A stretch of 64,000 bases of DNA from Paenibacillus arenilitoris (GCF_014705655.1 NZ_JACXIY010000009.1:62001-126000), one strand, 5' to 3'; shown: positions 35,101-43,811, numbered from the stretch's first letter. Notes: generated by a model not told the origin, from the sequence alone. Translations and numbers: made by a program.

Positions 35101-36546
35101 ACTTCCGTCGTGCTGACGCTTTCCTCGCCGGCGGCGGTAGGCGATCAAGCTACGATTTCCTATTTTTCGAGCTCGGTGGGTATTAAAACGAACAGCGGTC
35201 AGCTAATTAACAGCTTCACGAACGTCAATGTGGCGAATCAAACCTCGATGTTTGACGGCTTAACGGGGGATTATGAAGCGGCCGACGGGGGCGGGGTAGG
35301 GCTTAAGACGTCTGCAGCGACCGCATCGACGGATGTATCTCCTGCGGGAACGTCTGCCACGCGTTACACAATCGCGAGCGATAAATTTTTGAAGGCTTAC
35401 CAGACGGCGAGGACGGCGGGAATGACCGATCCTCGGATTGCCTTCAAGGTGCCGAGCAGCGAAAGGGCGGCCATCGTCGCGATTCCGGTCCTGGCGCTCG
35501 ACATGGCCTCGAGACAAGGCGGCAGTACGGTTTTCGCCGTGCAGCATGGCGACGTGACATACGAGCTTCCTATCAGCGCGATCAATTACGTCGAAGCTGG
35601 AACAATGTTTAACGGCAGCGGAATTACGAATCACGTACTTATCGAGATCGATCAGGGAACATCAACGAAAACGGCAACCCTTATGTCTTCGATTAATGGC
35701 TCGAACGCGCAATTAATCGCAGGCCCGGTTCATTATCAGGTTTCGATTATGAACGGTACGCAGGAAAGGGAGCTTACGAAGCTTAACAGTTATGTGACCC
35801 GTACCATTCAAACGGGTTCGATCGTGGACCCCAGCCAATCCAGCGTCGTCTGGTACGATCCGATCGCCGGATCGATATCGTACGTGCCGACGACGATCGC
35901 CACTTCCGGCGGCCGGACGACGGCTTCCTTCAAGCGCAAGGGCAACAGCGCCTATGCGTTCGTCCGAAATTCGGCCAGCTTCACGGACGTGTCGACGCAC
36001 TGGGCGGCAAGCGCCATCCATACGCTGTCCCGCAAGTTTATCGTGGACGGCCGGGGGGCGGGGAAATTCGCACCGCAAAGCGCGATTACGCGCGGCGAAT
36101 TCGCGACGTACATCGCCAAAGGGCTTGGACTCGGCGGGGACCGGAACGCGGCGGCGAAGTTTGTGGACGTGAATCAAAACACGACGATGGGCGCCTACAT
36201 CGGCGCGGCTTCGGCCGCCGGCATCGTGCTCGGGAATACGGACGGCACCTTCAAGCCGAACGCTTACATCAGCCGACAGGAGATGGCGGTCATGATGATT
36301 CGCGCCGCCAAGGCCGCGGACGTGAACGTGTCGCTGCCGTCGACTGCATCCAGCTATCTGTCCAAATTCACGGATCGCGGCAAAATCAGCGCCTACGCGC
36401 AGACGGATGTCGCCAAGGCGGTCTATATCGGACTGATGAACGGCAAGACGGCCACGACGATGAGCCCGCTTACGAATGCCACCAGGGCCGAAGGCGCAGT
36501 CATGATTTTGCGCTTGCTGCAGCATATTAAATTTATTTCGGCATAG
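32170..36546 (+). CDS. Very large Ig-like/SLH surface protein
   Basis: Secreted protein of 1458 residues. A signal peptide (LCLLCAVMLMLQLSYA, about residues 7-25) is followed by four Big_5-type Ig-like units of about 110 residues (about 40-620), each with the pattern 'P(A/L)xxxxxV ... LxxTFxExV ... YYVxIxxGAF'. Then come about four SwmB-like repeats (about 630-1040, 'SGSSVILRYDEIIN' type), a spacer domain and three C-terminal SLH domains (about 1268-1318, 1325-1385 and 1395-1455). It is expected to be held on the wall by pyruvylated polymer. ATG 32170 has GAGGAGTG eight bases upstream; GTG 32161 overlaps that site. Likely an adhesin or outer layer protein. The C-terminal SLH part is more GC-rich than the body. 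Confidence 0.88.
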   Translation: MNRTGKLCLLCAVMLMLQLSYAGWGTTTQQAAAASAGPVVLSLSPADDLVNVPVAADMKLTFDENIVKGSSSTFISIYEYATSRLVESLNVTSSQVSIDASQRIVTINPTYDLAFNTDYYVLIDAGAFVNVSNGAGYAGLTNASSWNFRTVIATDATKPWHTGWLPVGNAVSITSPITVTFSEPVYAARGNIQVSSVEDVRTISVTSDAVRGSGSNAITIQPPAALQPNTAYTVNIPAGAIQDASGNIYDGAAWSFTTAAAPVNIATLVPADNATSVSTINPVLSITFDRAVQARTGKFVEIRRVSNNTTFAKFNALSSQIGVNGNTVTITPGSNFEANTAYYVLIEPGAFTQPDPYGDQWYHGIAGASIWNFSTDPGNESDPPDITAFSPLNNGTAGNVNTLLQMTFNEPVFPSNGNIEIRNAANDTLFKSIPVTSERVTGGGTYQITIDANKAITGEAAKPFVNETQYYVVFGSRAIRDAAGNFHSGVSSKNVWTFKVTQDTVRPTISSLSPVNQSTTVSENATFVATFSEPIRKGSDPNAVRIHQTGTNAPAPIVANYSVDPNDSRRLLITAPLTRATSYYISIAANAVTDLAGNGFVGILNEYQWTFKTVGSDTASPTVTKAESSGSKIKIIYNEELNAWLQPSPGSYYVSVNGAPRTVTAVRIIGDAVELTLESPIVNGQTVKLSYTKPDTGLVQDLTGNQAASLSNVDVTGALDPTSPVLTGGTAAGSSVTLIFNKALEQPNSYAYTQFIVNVGGTNYAATAISSNGASVYLSINGSIQSGQYVRVTYNPGPYPLRDTLGNYVNAISNYNLYASADARGPVLQSISASGSSVILRYDEIINPQSAPSGYQYTVFVDQVLTAVSQVSVSGDSVILTLSSTISAGQSVVVSYIAATNRVTDAQGNSAQSFQSVSANGSGSGSSNSMIGSILKGATLTLTFNEYLNTSSIPSSSLFFVKINEVARMVTKVEMGSTSVVLTLSSPAAVGDQATISYFSSSVGIKTNSGQLINSFTNVNVANQTSMFDGLTGDYEAADGGGVGLKTSAATASTDVSPAGTSATRYTIASDKFLKAYQTARTAGMTDPRIAFKVPSSERAAIVAIPVLALDMASRQGGSTVFAVQHGDVTYELPISAINYVEAGTMFNGSGITNHVLIEIDQGTSTKTATLMSSINGSNAQLIAGPVHYQVSIMNGTQERELTKLNSYVTRTIQTGSIVDPSQSSVVWYDPIAGSISYVPTTIATSGGRTTASFKRKGNSAYAFVRNSASFTDVSTHWAASAIHTLSRKFIVDGRGAGKFAPQSAITRGEFATYIAKGLGLGGDRNAAAKFVDVNQNTTMGAYIGAASAAGIVLGNTDGTFKPNAYISRQEMAVMMIRAAKAADVNVSLPSTASSYLSKFTDRGKISAYAQTDVAKAVYIGLMNGKTATTMSPLTNATRAEGAVMILRLLQHIKFISA

Positions 36547-36557
36547 CCATTCCTTCA

Positions 36558-36601
36558 AACCTCTATCTCGGGAGACAGATAAACCCAGATAGAGGTTTTT
36601 T
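36558..36601 (+). terminator. Terminator after the large SLH gene
   Basis: AACCTCTATCT-C-GGG pairs with CCC-A-GATAGAGGTT around AGACAGATAAA, then TTTTTATG. Good stem and T-run. Confidence 0.9.
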
Positions 36602-36716
36602 ATGTAAAAAGACGCGCAAATAGGTAATAGTTTTCACTCGTCCGAAAGTGATAGTACTCTTTTATCATACGGAACTTTTAGGCAGCTCTCGTAGTCTATA
36701 TCTATTAGATTACAGG

Positions 36717-39443
36717 ATGGGAGAGTTGTATAAAAGAATGGGTAAGGTTCAAAAGGCCATCGGAAGACAGGCGGGGAATTTAGGGAAAAGGGTCATTATT
36801 ATTGCGCTAGGAGGCGTGCTGCTCGTGCAGCCGGTCGCGTCGATCCTGCCTGGACACCTGCAGCATGCAGTCATGGAAGCGGCGGACGCGGCGGCGAATT
36901 CATCGCTGAAGCTCGTCCGGCAGTCCTACGTCACAGCGGGAGCGAAGCGGCTCGATTACGTCTGGCACACGACCAGGGGCGGCAAGCAGGTGAAAACCGA
37001 TGTGCATGTCATCGAGGTTGATCTCACGAATCCATACGTTTCCTTAAACGCGATGAGCGGTAAAAATAACAGCATCGGGCAAGTCAACACCATCCTGAAC
37101 ATGGCCAAGGAGAGCGGGGCGGTCGCGGCGATCAACGCCGACGTGTTCGTCATGGGCAGCGAAGGCGCGCCTTTGGGCGGACAAATTACGAGCGGCATGT
37201 TCATGTCCAGCCCGTCTAGGCTCAAAGGCATGCATGCGTTCACGGTATCGAAGGACCGCAAGCCAATGATCGACAATTATAGTTTCGAGGGCCTGGTGAC
37301 GGCGGCGGACGGGGCGACCATCGCGCTCGAAGGCGTGAACCAGTCCGCCTACAATCCCGAGACGACGGGCTCCAGCTACAGCCACGTGAACATGATGTAT
37401 ATTTATACGAGCGCGTGGGGCGGAGCGGAGCGTCCGAAAAACTCCGGCACGGCGCCGACGGAGGTACTTGTACGCAACGGCACGATCGAACAAATTTCAA
37501 TCGATACGGCCATCCCCGGCCAGGCGCCGGCGGACGGTTATATTTTGCGTGCGCACGGCAAGGCGGCAACGTTCGTGAAGGAGCATCTGCAGGTCGGTCA
37601 GCCGATCACGGCCGACTACGCCCTCGTGTCACAGACGACGGGAGCGAAGGTCGATCCGGCTTCCTTCGAGATGATGGCGGGCGGACATACGCTGCTCGTC
37701 AACGCCGGCATGCTCGCGCCGTTCTCGCGCGATATTACGGGCGTCAGCGGCTCCTCCTACGTCTCCCGTTCCGGCGTCGGCTACTCGAAGGACGGAACGA
37801 AGGTGTATCTCATCACGGCCGAAAAGTACGGCAGCAACACGGGCGTGAACCTGAAGGAATTGCAGCAAATTATGCTGCAGCTCGGCGTATTCAAAGGGGT
37901 CAACCTGGACGGCGGCGGTTCGACGACGATGATCGAGCGTCCGCTCGGCGGCACCTCCCTGCAGCTGTCGCATGCGACGCAGTACGGTTCGACGCAGCGC
38001 AGCGTGGCGAACGGCATCGGCGTATTTACGTCCGCGCCCCAAGGCACGCTGAAGGGCATCTCGGTGAGCGGCGCCAAGGCGATGCTGATTGGCCAGACGA
38101 ACGCCTACACGCTGAACGGTTACGATACGTATTACAATCCGATCGCGGTAGACAACGCATCCGCGGTATGGACAAGCTCGAAGGCGATCGGCTCCTTCCA
38201 AGGCAACCAGTTCACGGCGACGAAGCCGGGCAAGACGACGCTCACGGTGAAATCGGGAGGCATAACGACAGCCTATGACGTCGAGGTCCTCGGCAATGAC
38301 CAAATCGCGTCGCTGACGCCGGACGTAAGCGCGGGCACGCTCGCGGCAGGCGCGACCCTGTCGGTGCCGCTGACGGCGAAGCTGAAGAACGGCGGCACGT
38401 ACAAGCTGTCCGGCGACAGCGTGAAGTGGCAGTTCATCGGGTTCAAAGCGACCGTGCAGGGCGACACGCTGACCGTGCAGTCCGTCAACGCGGGTACGAC
38501 GACGGGCTATGCGATCGCGCGCTACGACGGCTTCGCGACGATGATTCCTTTTACCCAGGGCGAAACGGTCAAAACGATCGAGGATTTCGAGACATCGACC
38601 TATGCCATCACGTCCCAAGTAACGCCGGCCGAGACGTTCGGCAGCGTCAACCTCGTGTCGGATTTGCCGGGGCAGCTGTCCCCGCGCGCTCTTAAAATCG
38701 ACTACGATTTCACGAACGGCACGGGAACGAAGGCGTCTTACGCCGTATTCAATTCGACGGGACTGCAGCTCTCCGGCTCGCCTTCGTCGATGACGCTCGA
38801 CCTGTACGGCGACAACAGCCTGAACTGGGTACGCGCCGAATTCATCGACGCCGCCGGCAAGGCGCATCTGCTCGATCTGGCCAAGCAGCTCGACTGGAGC
38901 GGTTGGAAAAACGTGAAGGTGAACCTGTCCTCCGCGGGCATGAAGTTCCCGGTCAAGCTGAAGCGGATTTACGTCGTCACGATCGCCGAAGGCCAGGACG
39001 AACGCGCCTATTCGGGCGCCATCGGACTGGATAATATCAGGCTGTCCTATCCGCCTTCCGTATCGGCCGGCGGCAAAGCGAAGATCGAGATGCTCGTCGG
39101 CAAGACGACGGCAACGGTGAGCGGCAAGACGATCAAGCTCGATTCCGCGCCGATCCAGATGAACGGCGTCACGTACGTCCCGGTCCGCTTCGTCTCCGAT
39201 GCGATGGGCGCGCAGCTGCTGTTCAACGGCACGACGGGCCAAATTACGGTGCTTCGCGGAGCCAAAATGCTGGAGATGACGCTCGGGACGAAGGACCTAA
39301 ATCTGAACGGCGTCTACTCGTCCTCCGACGTCACGCCGATCGTTCGGAATTATAGGACGTTAATCCCGGTTCGGCTATTCTCGGAGAAGCTGGGCATGAC
39401 GGTAGGCTACGACAGCAAGCTGAAGAAGATTACCATCGATTAA
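36717..39443 (+). CDS. Exported phosphodiester glycosidase (NAGPA family) with Big_2 and copper-amine-oxidase-N-like domains
   Basis: Exported protein of about 908 residues. After an N-terminal signal or membrane segment come a NAGPA domain (about 100-440) with AINADVF and NLDGGGSTTM, a Big_2-like unit (about 445-530), a beta-rich galactose-binding-like region (about 600-760), and a C-terminal pair of copper-amine-oxidase-N-like repeats (about 790-905, VTYVPVRFVSDAMGA and TLIPVRLFSEKLGM). NAGPA-family enzymes remove sugar from phosphodiester-linked glycans, and wall or teichoic polymers are plausible substrates. The start is uncertain: ATG 36717 is used; ATG 36738 and TTG 36726 are alternatives. 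The gene follows the SLH locus and precedes degS. Confidence 0.85.
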   Translation: MGELYKRMGKVQKAIGRQAGNLGKRVIIIALGGVLLVQPVASILPGHLQHAVMEAADAAANSSLKLVRQSYVTAGAKRLDYVWHTTRGGKQVKTDVHVIEVDLTNPYVSLNAMSGKNNSIGQVNTILNMAKESGAVAAINADVFVMGSEGAPLGGQITSGMFMSSPSRLKGMHAFTVSKDRKPMIDNYSFEGLVTAADGATIALEGVNQSAYNPETTGSSYSHVNMMYIYTSAWGGAERPKNSGTAPTEVLVRNGTIEQISIDTAIPGQAPADGYILRAHGKAATFVKEHLQVGQPITADYALVSQTTGAKVDPASFEMMAGGHTLLVNAGMLAPFSRDITGVSGSSYVSRSGVGYSKDGTKVYLITAEKYGSNTGVNLKELQQIMLQLGVFKGVNLDGGGSTTMIERPLGGTSLQLSHATQYGSTQRSVANGIGVFTSAPQGTLKGISVSGAKAMLIGQTNAYTLNGYDTYYNPIAVDNASAVWTSSKAIGSFQGNQFTATKPGKTTLTVKSGGITTAYDVEVLGNDQIASLTPDVSAGTLAAGATLSVPLTAKLKNGGTYKLSGDSVKWQFIGFKATVQGDTLTVQSVNAGTTTGYAIARYDGFATMIPFTQGETVKTIEDFETSTYAITSQVTPAETFGSVNLVSDLPGQLSPRALKIDYDFTNGTGTKASYAVFNSTGLQLSGSPSSMTLDLYGDNSLNWVRAEFIDAAGKAHLLDLAKQLDWSGWKNVKVNLSSAGMKFPVKLKRIYVVTIAEGQDERAYSGAIGLDNIRLSYPPSVSAGGKAKIEMLVGKTTATVSGKTIKLDSAPIQMNGVTYVPVRFVSDAMGAQLLFNGTTGQITVLRGAKMLEMTLGTKDLNLNGVYSSSDVTPIVRNYRTLIPVRLFSEKLGMTVGYDSKLKKITID

Positions 39444-39520
39444 CGATGGACGCAGCCCGGCTATTCTGTGGTATGATAGAATAGATTAACCTTTATATAA
39501 GGAAAGGTTGCCGATCTGTT

Positions 39521-40681
39521 GTGGACCATCTAACCATCGATATCAATCGAATCATAAAAAACGCGATATCCGTCATGGAGGACAGCAAATACCAGATTTA
39601 CGAAATTTGCGAGTCGGCGCGCACGGAGCTGGAGTCGCTGGAGCAGGAGCTCGAGATCGTTCTGCAGGATACGGTCAAGACGATCGACAAGGTCGACCAG
39701 CTCGAGCTGGACTACCGCCGCGCGCGCATCCGCCTGACGGAGGTCAGCAGGGATTTCGTCAAGTACAAGGAAGCCGACATCAAGAGCGCCTACGAGAAAG
39801 CGACGCAGATTCAGCTGGACCTCATGGTGTACCGCGAGAAGGAATCTTACCTGAAGGCCCGGCGGGACGATCTGCAGAAACGCGTTCGCAACGTCGAAAA
39901 TTCGATCGAACGCGCGGAAACGATCGGCTCGCAGATCAATGTTGTGTTAGAATATTTGTCGGGTGATCTGAATCAGATCACCCGTATCGTCGAATCGGCG
40001 AAAACCCGGCAGCTGCTGGGGCTCAAAATCATTTTGGCGCAGGAGGAGGAGCGTAAGAGGATCGCAAGGGAAATTCATGACGGGCCCGCGCAATCGCTTG
40101 CCAACATCGTTCTTCGGACCGAAATTGCGGAACGGATGTTAATCAAGCAGGAATTTATGATGGTGCAGGAAGAATTAGTAGATTTGAAAGGTCAGGTCCG
40201 TTCCGGCCTGGAGGAAATTCGCAAAATCATTTATAATTTGCGCCCGATGGCATTGGACGACCTCGGTCTTGTGCCTGCGCTTCGCAAGTTTACGCAGGAC
40301 TTTGAGGAAAAAACGAGAATACATACCGTTTTCGAGCTGACCGGCAAGGATGCACGGATGCCGTCCGCAATGGAAGCGGCGATCTACCGCTTGGTGCAAG
40401 AGGCGTTTACGAACGTGTATAAGCATGCGAGCGCTTCGCATGTCCTGCTTGAAATTAACTTTCAGCCGCATCAGATATCACTCGTCATACAAGACAACGG
40501 TATTGGTTTTCATAGCGAATTGATCGAGAAGGATGTTAGCCAAAACGTACATTTTGGATTGGTGGGGATGAGAGAGAGAGTCGAGCTGATCGAAGGAAGG
40601 ATGGATTTAGACTCAAATCCCGGTCAGGGAACGAAAATTATGATAGATATACCGACAACCGCCGAATCTAGAAAGGAGTAA
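39521..40681 (+). CDS. degS: Sensor histidine kinase DegS
   Basis: Cytoplasmic kinase that phosphorylates DegU and so controls exoenzymes, biofilm, motility and competence. It has 386 residues: an N-terminal coiled-coil sensor region (about 1-160), a HisKA_3 dimer domain with EEERKRIAREIHDGPAQSLA, whose phospho-acceptor is His186, and an HATPase_c domain (about 280-380) with NVYKHASA, DNGIGF and GLVGMRERVE. There is no membrane segment, as expected for DegS. The start is GTG 39521 with AAGGAAAGG about 13 bases upstream. degU begins four bases after its stop. Confidence 0.95.
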   Translation: MDHLTIDINRIIKNAISVMEDSKYQIYEICESARTELESLEQELEIVLQDTVKTIDKVDQLELDYRRARIRLTEVSRDFVKYKEADIKSAYEKATQIQLDLMVYREKESYLKARRDDLQKRVRNVENSIERAETIGSQINVVLEYLSGDLNQITRIVESAKTRQLLGLKIILAQEEERKRIAREIHDGPAQSLANIVLRTEIAERMLIKQEFMMVQEELVDLKGQVRSGLEEIRKIIYNLRPMALDDLGLVPALRKFTQDFEEKTRIHTVFELTGKDARMPSAMEAAIYRLVQEAFTNVYKHASASHVLLEINFQPHQISLVIQDNGIGFHSELIEKDVSQNVHFGLVGMRERVELIEGRMDLDSNPGQGTKIMIDIPTTAESRKE

Positions 40682-40685
40682 GATA

Positions 40686-41417
40686 ATGATGATTCCGAGA
40701 CAGGCAAACAGCGCCCAAACGATAAAAATATTACTTGCCGACGACCACCAGCTTTTTCGCGAAGGGCTGAAGCGCATATTGAACATGGAAGACGACCTGG
40801 AGGTCATCGGGGAATGCGGTGACGGCATTCAAGTCATGGAGTTCTGCAATCATACCATACCTGAAATCGTATTGATGGACATTAATATGCCGGTCGAGAA
40901 CGGCGTCGTGACGACCGAGCGCCTGAAGAGCATGTTCCCTGACGTGAAAGTGATTATTTTATCGATCCATGACGATGAAAGCTATGTATTCGAGACGCTC
41001 CGCAAAGGAGCTACCGGTTACTTGCTGAAGGACATGGAGGCGGAATCGCTCATTAACGCCATCCGCTCCGTCGTTCAAGGGCATGCCTACATCCATCCGA
41101 AAGTAACGGGCAAGCTCATTAACCAGCTTCGCCGGATGACTTACCTGGACGAGATGGGCGTCGTGTCGGGTGCCGCGGCGGCGCAGGAGCCGGGCGTGAA
41201 GTTCGTCGCCGGCGACGAGAGCCCGCTGACGCGCCGCGAAGCCGAGGTGCTTCGCCTGATGGCGGAGGGCAAGAGCAACAAGCTCATCGGCGAGTTTTTA
41301 TTCATTAGCGAGAAGACGGTCAAAAACCATGTCAGCAGCATTTTGCAAAAAATGGAGGTTGACGACCGGACGCAGGCCGTCATTCAATCGATCAAGTTCG
41401 GCTGGGTTACGTTGTAG
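40686..41417 (+). CDS. degU: Response regulator DegU
   Basis: NarL/FixJ-type transcription factor, 243 residues. The receiver domain (about 13-130) has the acidic pair Asp19-Asp20, the phospho-acceptor Asp65 in VLMDINMP and a Lys in GYLLKDM. The LuxR-type helix-turn-helix (about 180-240) has [36 protein letters not shown] split across the recognition helix. Two adjacent ATGs (40686, 40689) follow AAAGGAG. It is partnered with DegS just upstream. The known regulon of DegU includes flagellar, competence and wall genes, several of which lie nearby. A terminator follows. Confidence 0.95.
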   Translation: MMIPRQANSAQTIKILLADDHQLFREGLKRILNMEDDLEVIGECGDGIQVMEFCNHTIPEIVLMDINMPVENGVVTTERLKSMFPDVKVIILSIHDDESYVFETLRKGATGYLLKDMEAESLINAIRSVVQGHAYIHPKVTGKLINQLRRMTYLDEMGVVSGAAAAQEPGVKFVAGDESPLTRREAEVLRLMAEGKSNKLIGEFLFISEKTVKNHVSSILQKMEVDDRTQAVIQSIKFGWVTL

Positions 41418-41420
41418 GGG

Positions 41421-41457
41421 GAGATCCCGTATCGGTGGATGCGGGGTCTTTTTTTTA
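41421..41457 (+). terminator. Terminator after degU
   Basis: GAGATCCCG pairs with CGGGGTC (one mismatch or wobble set) around a 12-base loop, followed by TTTTTTTT (from 41449). Confidence 0.88.
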
Positions 41458-41486
41458 TTTTGGCAGCCGGCTTGTCCCGTACTGCA

Positions 41487-41525
41487 ACAAAAACTCCGGA
41501 ACCGCTTTGGCGGGCGGCTCCGGAG
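41487..41525 (-). terminator. Terminator of the LPKTG gene (minus strand)
   Basis: Read on the minus strand, CTCCGGAGCCGC pairs with GCGGTTCCGGAG around CCGCCAAA-type loop bases, followed by TTTTTG. It lies 28-66 bases after the stop codon and ends the convergent transcript. Confidence 0.85.
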
Positions 41526-41552
41526 AGGGTTGCGGCTTGCGCAACCGTTTAT

Positions 41553-43001
41553 TTATCCTTGCGGTTTCTTGCGGCCCTGCCTGCTGCGCAGCGACAGCAA
41601 GCCGGCCGAGAGAGTGAAAGCGCCGATCAGGTAGTATGGCACTGGACTGGAATCGCCCGTCTTCGGCAAGGTGTCGATCGGGACGGTCTCCTCCGGCACC
41701 TCGATCACGGTATCCGTAGGCGGCTGATCGTCCTCTTCGCCGTCGTTAATGCCGCCTCCCGGCACTTCCTCCTCGTCGACGTCGATGTCAGGCGTCGGAG
41801 TCGGCGTTGTTGTGCTAGTCGGCGTAGGTGTCGGTGTTGTCGTGCTGGTAGGCGTTGGCGTTGGCGTCGACGTGTTCGTCGGAGTCGGCGTAGGTGTTGT
41901 CGTGCTGGTCGGCGTAGGAGTCGGCGTCGACGTATTGGTAGGCGTCGGCGTCGCGCATACCGTCCCGTCGCTCGCCGCGCTTAACTGCTGCGCCTTGCTC
42001 CAGGAGAGTACGGCCGTGTTCGTGTTCTCGGTATTGGCGGTAAACTCGGCTGACCCGTTCGCCGGGACGTTCCCTTCGCCAAATTGCGCCGTTCCTTCAA
42101 TGATCCACGTAAACGGAACCTCGATATTGCTCTCGTTCGTGATCTTCCAAGTCCGCTCCTCGTCGGGATTGGCCGAGCATACGGCTTCCAGCTTCAGCTT
42201 CGGCGTGTTGACGACGACCGTGAGGGTCGAGGAGTCCTTGGTCACGGTAATTGGTTTGTTTTCGGTCAAATCGGTCAGGAAGCCGTCCAGCGTCAGCTCC
42301 TTCAGCTCGTAGGTGCCAACCGGGAGATCGAGGAATTCCAGGTAGCCGTCGGCATCAGTCGTTCCGCTTGCGACCAGTGCGCCGTCCTTCCAAATCTCGA
42401 AGCCGATCCCGGCATGCGGCGCTCCTTCGACTTCGTCCAAGTATTTGTAAATGCGGATGTCGCCGTCTCCGGCGCATGTGTTTTGCGGTTTGATAAGCCA
42501 GTCTACGATCGTTATGCCATGGCCGCCGGTGCCTAAAACTCTTTGCTCGGGACCGCTGTAGATATCGGCCTGATACGGGACGCATGCCGGGATGCCGATT
42601 CTTACGGTATGCTGACCCGCTTTAGGGTAGATTGCGGTTACGCCTTCATGAAAAATTTGATCCTCGTACGGCTCGCCTCCGGGACCCACCCAATCGGCCG
42701 GTAAGGCGTAGGAGGAGACGCTGACCTGCACGCAATCCCGCGTCGTCGAGAAGGTCGCCGTCGCCGTGCCGTCGCCGTTGTCGACGATGCTTTGACGAAG
42801 AACGGCGACGGTAATATGATCTCGGCTTACGGAGTATTCCGGGCAGCCGTTATCCGCCGCGTTCACGTCTTCGGCTGCAGCCTCAGCCGCGGGTTGTTCC
42901 CCGCCTGACAGCCCCTCGGCCATGACGAGGGAACTTAAAGCGAGCGAAAGGACCAATATAAGGGCTAAGCTCCATGAAAGATGCTTTTTGATACGCCTCA
43001 T
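41553..43001 (-). CDS. LPKTG cell-wall-anchored surface protein with SpaA-like and Thr-Pro repeat domains
   Basis: Sortase substrate of 482 residues. It has a signal peptide (MRRIKKHLSWSLALILVLSL..., cut near VMA at about 28), an N-terminal beta domain with a few Cys (about 45-180), a SpaA/prealbumin-like domain (about 185-270: DIRIYKYLDEVEGAPHAGIG, then GTTDADGYLEFLDLPVGTYEL), an Ig-like domain (about 272-350), a 60-residue Thr-Pro stalk, an acidic segment, and the LPKTG sorting signal followed by a hydrophobic helix and RSRQGRKK. Anchoring is thus covalent to peptidoglycan, unlike the SLH proteins nearby. AGAGGAG lies nine bases before the ATG. The gene runs against its neighbours. Confidence 0.92.
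   Translation of the reverse strand: MRRIKKHLSWSLALILVLSLALSSLVMAEGLSGGEQPAAEAAAEDVNAADNGCPEYSVSRDHITVAVLRQSIVDNGDGTATATFSTTRDCVQVSVSSYALPADWVGPGGEPYEDQIFHEGVTAIYPKAGQHTVRIGIPACVPYQADIYSGPEQRVLGTGGHGITIVDWLIKPQNTCAGDGDIRIYKYLDEVEGAPHAGIGFEIWKDGALVASGTTDADGYLEFLDLPVGTYELKELTLDGFLTDLTENKPITVTKDSSTLTVVVNTPKLKLEAVCSANPDEERTWKITNESNIEVPFTWIIEGTAQFGEGNVPANGSAEFTANTENTNTAVLSWSKAQQLSAASDGTVCATPTPTNTSTPTPTPTSTTTPTPTPTNTSTPTPTPTSTTTPTPTPTSTTTPTPTPDIDVDEEEVPGGGINDGEEDDQPPTDTVIEVPEETVPIDTLPKTGDSSPVPYYLIGAFTLSAGLLSLRSRQGRKKPQG
41789..41957 (-). repeat. Thr-Pro coding minisatellite
   Basis: Five or six copies of a unit of about 30 bases coding TPTPTPTSTT or TPTPTPTNTS, forming the stalk of the LPKTG protein. 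In-frame units can change in number without loss of the anchor. Confidence 0.85.
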
Positions 43002-43020
43002 GATTCACGCTCCTCTGTCT

Positions 43021-43052
43021 TAACGAACATTAATGTACTTTATAACGAACAT
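43021..43052 (-). promoter_or_regulatory. Direct repeat (possible operator) at the LPKTG gene start
   Basis: TAACGAACAT occurs at 43021-43030 and again at 43043-43052, spaced 22 bases start to start (two helical turns). Both copies lie between the predicted -10 and the start codon of the LPKTG gene, the position of a repressor or RNA-level control site. Confidence 0.45.
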
Positions 43053-43056
43053 CTAA

Positions 43057-43084
43057 ATGATACCATAAATCGGCAATTACTCAA
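43057..43084 (-). promoter_or_regulatory. Candidate sigma-A promoter of the LPKTG gene
   Basis: On the minus strand TTGAGT (43084-43079), 16 bases, then TATCAT (43062-43057). It lies 55 bases before the start codon. Confidence 0.6.
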
Positions 43085-43232
43085 GGGTGTTTCTTTGTCG
43101 CAGAGGGCCTGATTTTTTCATACAAAAATAGGTCTTTTCTAGCATCGGCGCACATTTTGTCACCTTGTCCCATGACGCCGGAACCACTGGGCGCTATGCG
43201 GCATATAGTGTCACATAGAGGAGGTGGCCGCC

Positions 43233-43694
43233 ATGTTAGAGCTTCTGCTCTTGGTCGTCGGCTGTTATGTTTTGGCTGCATTGTCGGTTCATCTGGCCTT
43301 CCGGATCCGGAATAAAAAAGGGCAGGCCGGCAAGCATTACGTACTGGTAGCGAACGAAAACCAGCAAAACATCGAGTGGGTCATTCGTTCGTTGTTCGAT
43401 TTCTCGCGGCGAATGGGGAAGGATGTGCGTCTGACGATCGTGGACCGGGGCGTAACGGAGGAAACGAAGGCGATCGTCGAACGGATGGCGCGCGGCGGCC
43501 ATAAAGTAAAGCTGCACGGGAAAGCCGACGGGCCTTTGAAAGAGTCGAAGGACGGTAAGCGCTCGCATCGGAACGAGGTGGACGCGACCCAGCTGATGTG
43601 GCTGCTGCAGGCGGAGGGCATCGTGTCGCAAGCGGACCATGCGGTGCTGGTCGATTTGCAAAATCCGTCGGATTTGTCGAAGATGCCGTTTTGA
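43233..43694 (+). CDS. Small membrane-anchored protein, unknown function
   Basis: Protein of 153 residues. Residues 2-23 form one membrane segment (LELLLLVVGCYVLAALSVHL), followed by a basic cytosolic domain with YVLVANENQQNIEWVIRSL, RLTIVDRGVTEETKAIVERMA and a C-terminal DHAVLVDLQNPSDLS; the pattern of strands and helices suggests a small alpha/beta fold. I do not recognise a named family. ATG 43233 follows GAGGAGGTGG; the in-frame GTG at 43224 overlaps that site. A terminator separates it from comFA, so it is a single-gene unit. Its job cannot be told from context. Confidence 0.75.
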   Translation: MLELLLLVVGCYVLAALSVHLAFRIRNKKGQAGKHYVLVANENQQNIEWVIRSLFDFSRRMGKDVRLTIVDRGVTEETKAIVERMARGGHKVKLHGKADGPLKESKDGKRSHRNEVDATQLMWLLQAEGIVSQADHAVLVDLQNPSDLSKMPF

Positions 43695-43731
43695 GGTATA
43701 CTCGGTGTAGCTGAATACAAGCGAAGTGAAG

Positions 43732-43771
43732 CACACTTTGGACGCATGGGGCGTCCGGGGTGTGTTTTTTT
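43732..43771 (+). terminator. Terminator between the small membrane protein gene and comFA
   Basis: CACAC-TTT-GGACGC pairs with GCGTCC-GGG-GTGTG around ATGGG, then seven T (43765-43771). It covers the first ATG of the long comFA frame (43746), which argues that this ATG is not used. Confidence 0.88.
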
Positions 43772-43811
43772 GCGTTTTGCGGGCATGGAAGAGAAGAGGG
43801 AGGAAGCGCGG

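Noticed and set aside
41789..41957. CRISPR-like or regulatory repeats
   Set aside because: In-frame Thr-Pro coding repeats of the LPKTG protein.
43746..43811. Longer ComFA start
   Set aside because: The segment passes through a strong terminator hairpin and T-run; ATG 43812 has a proper ribosome site.
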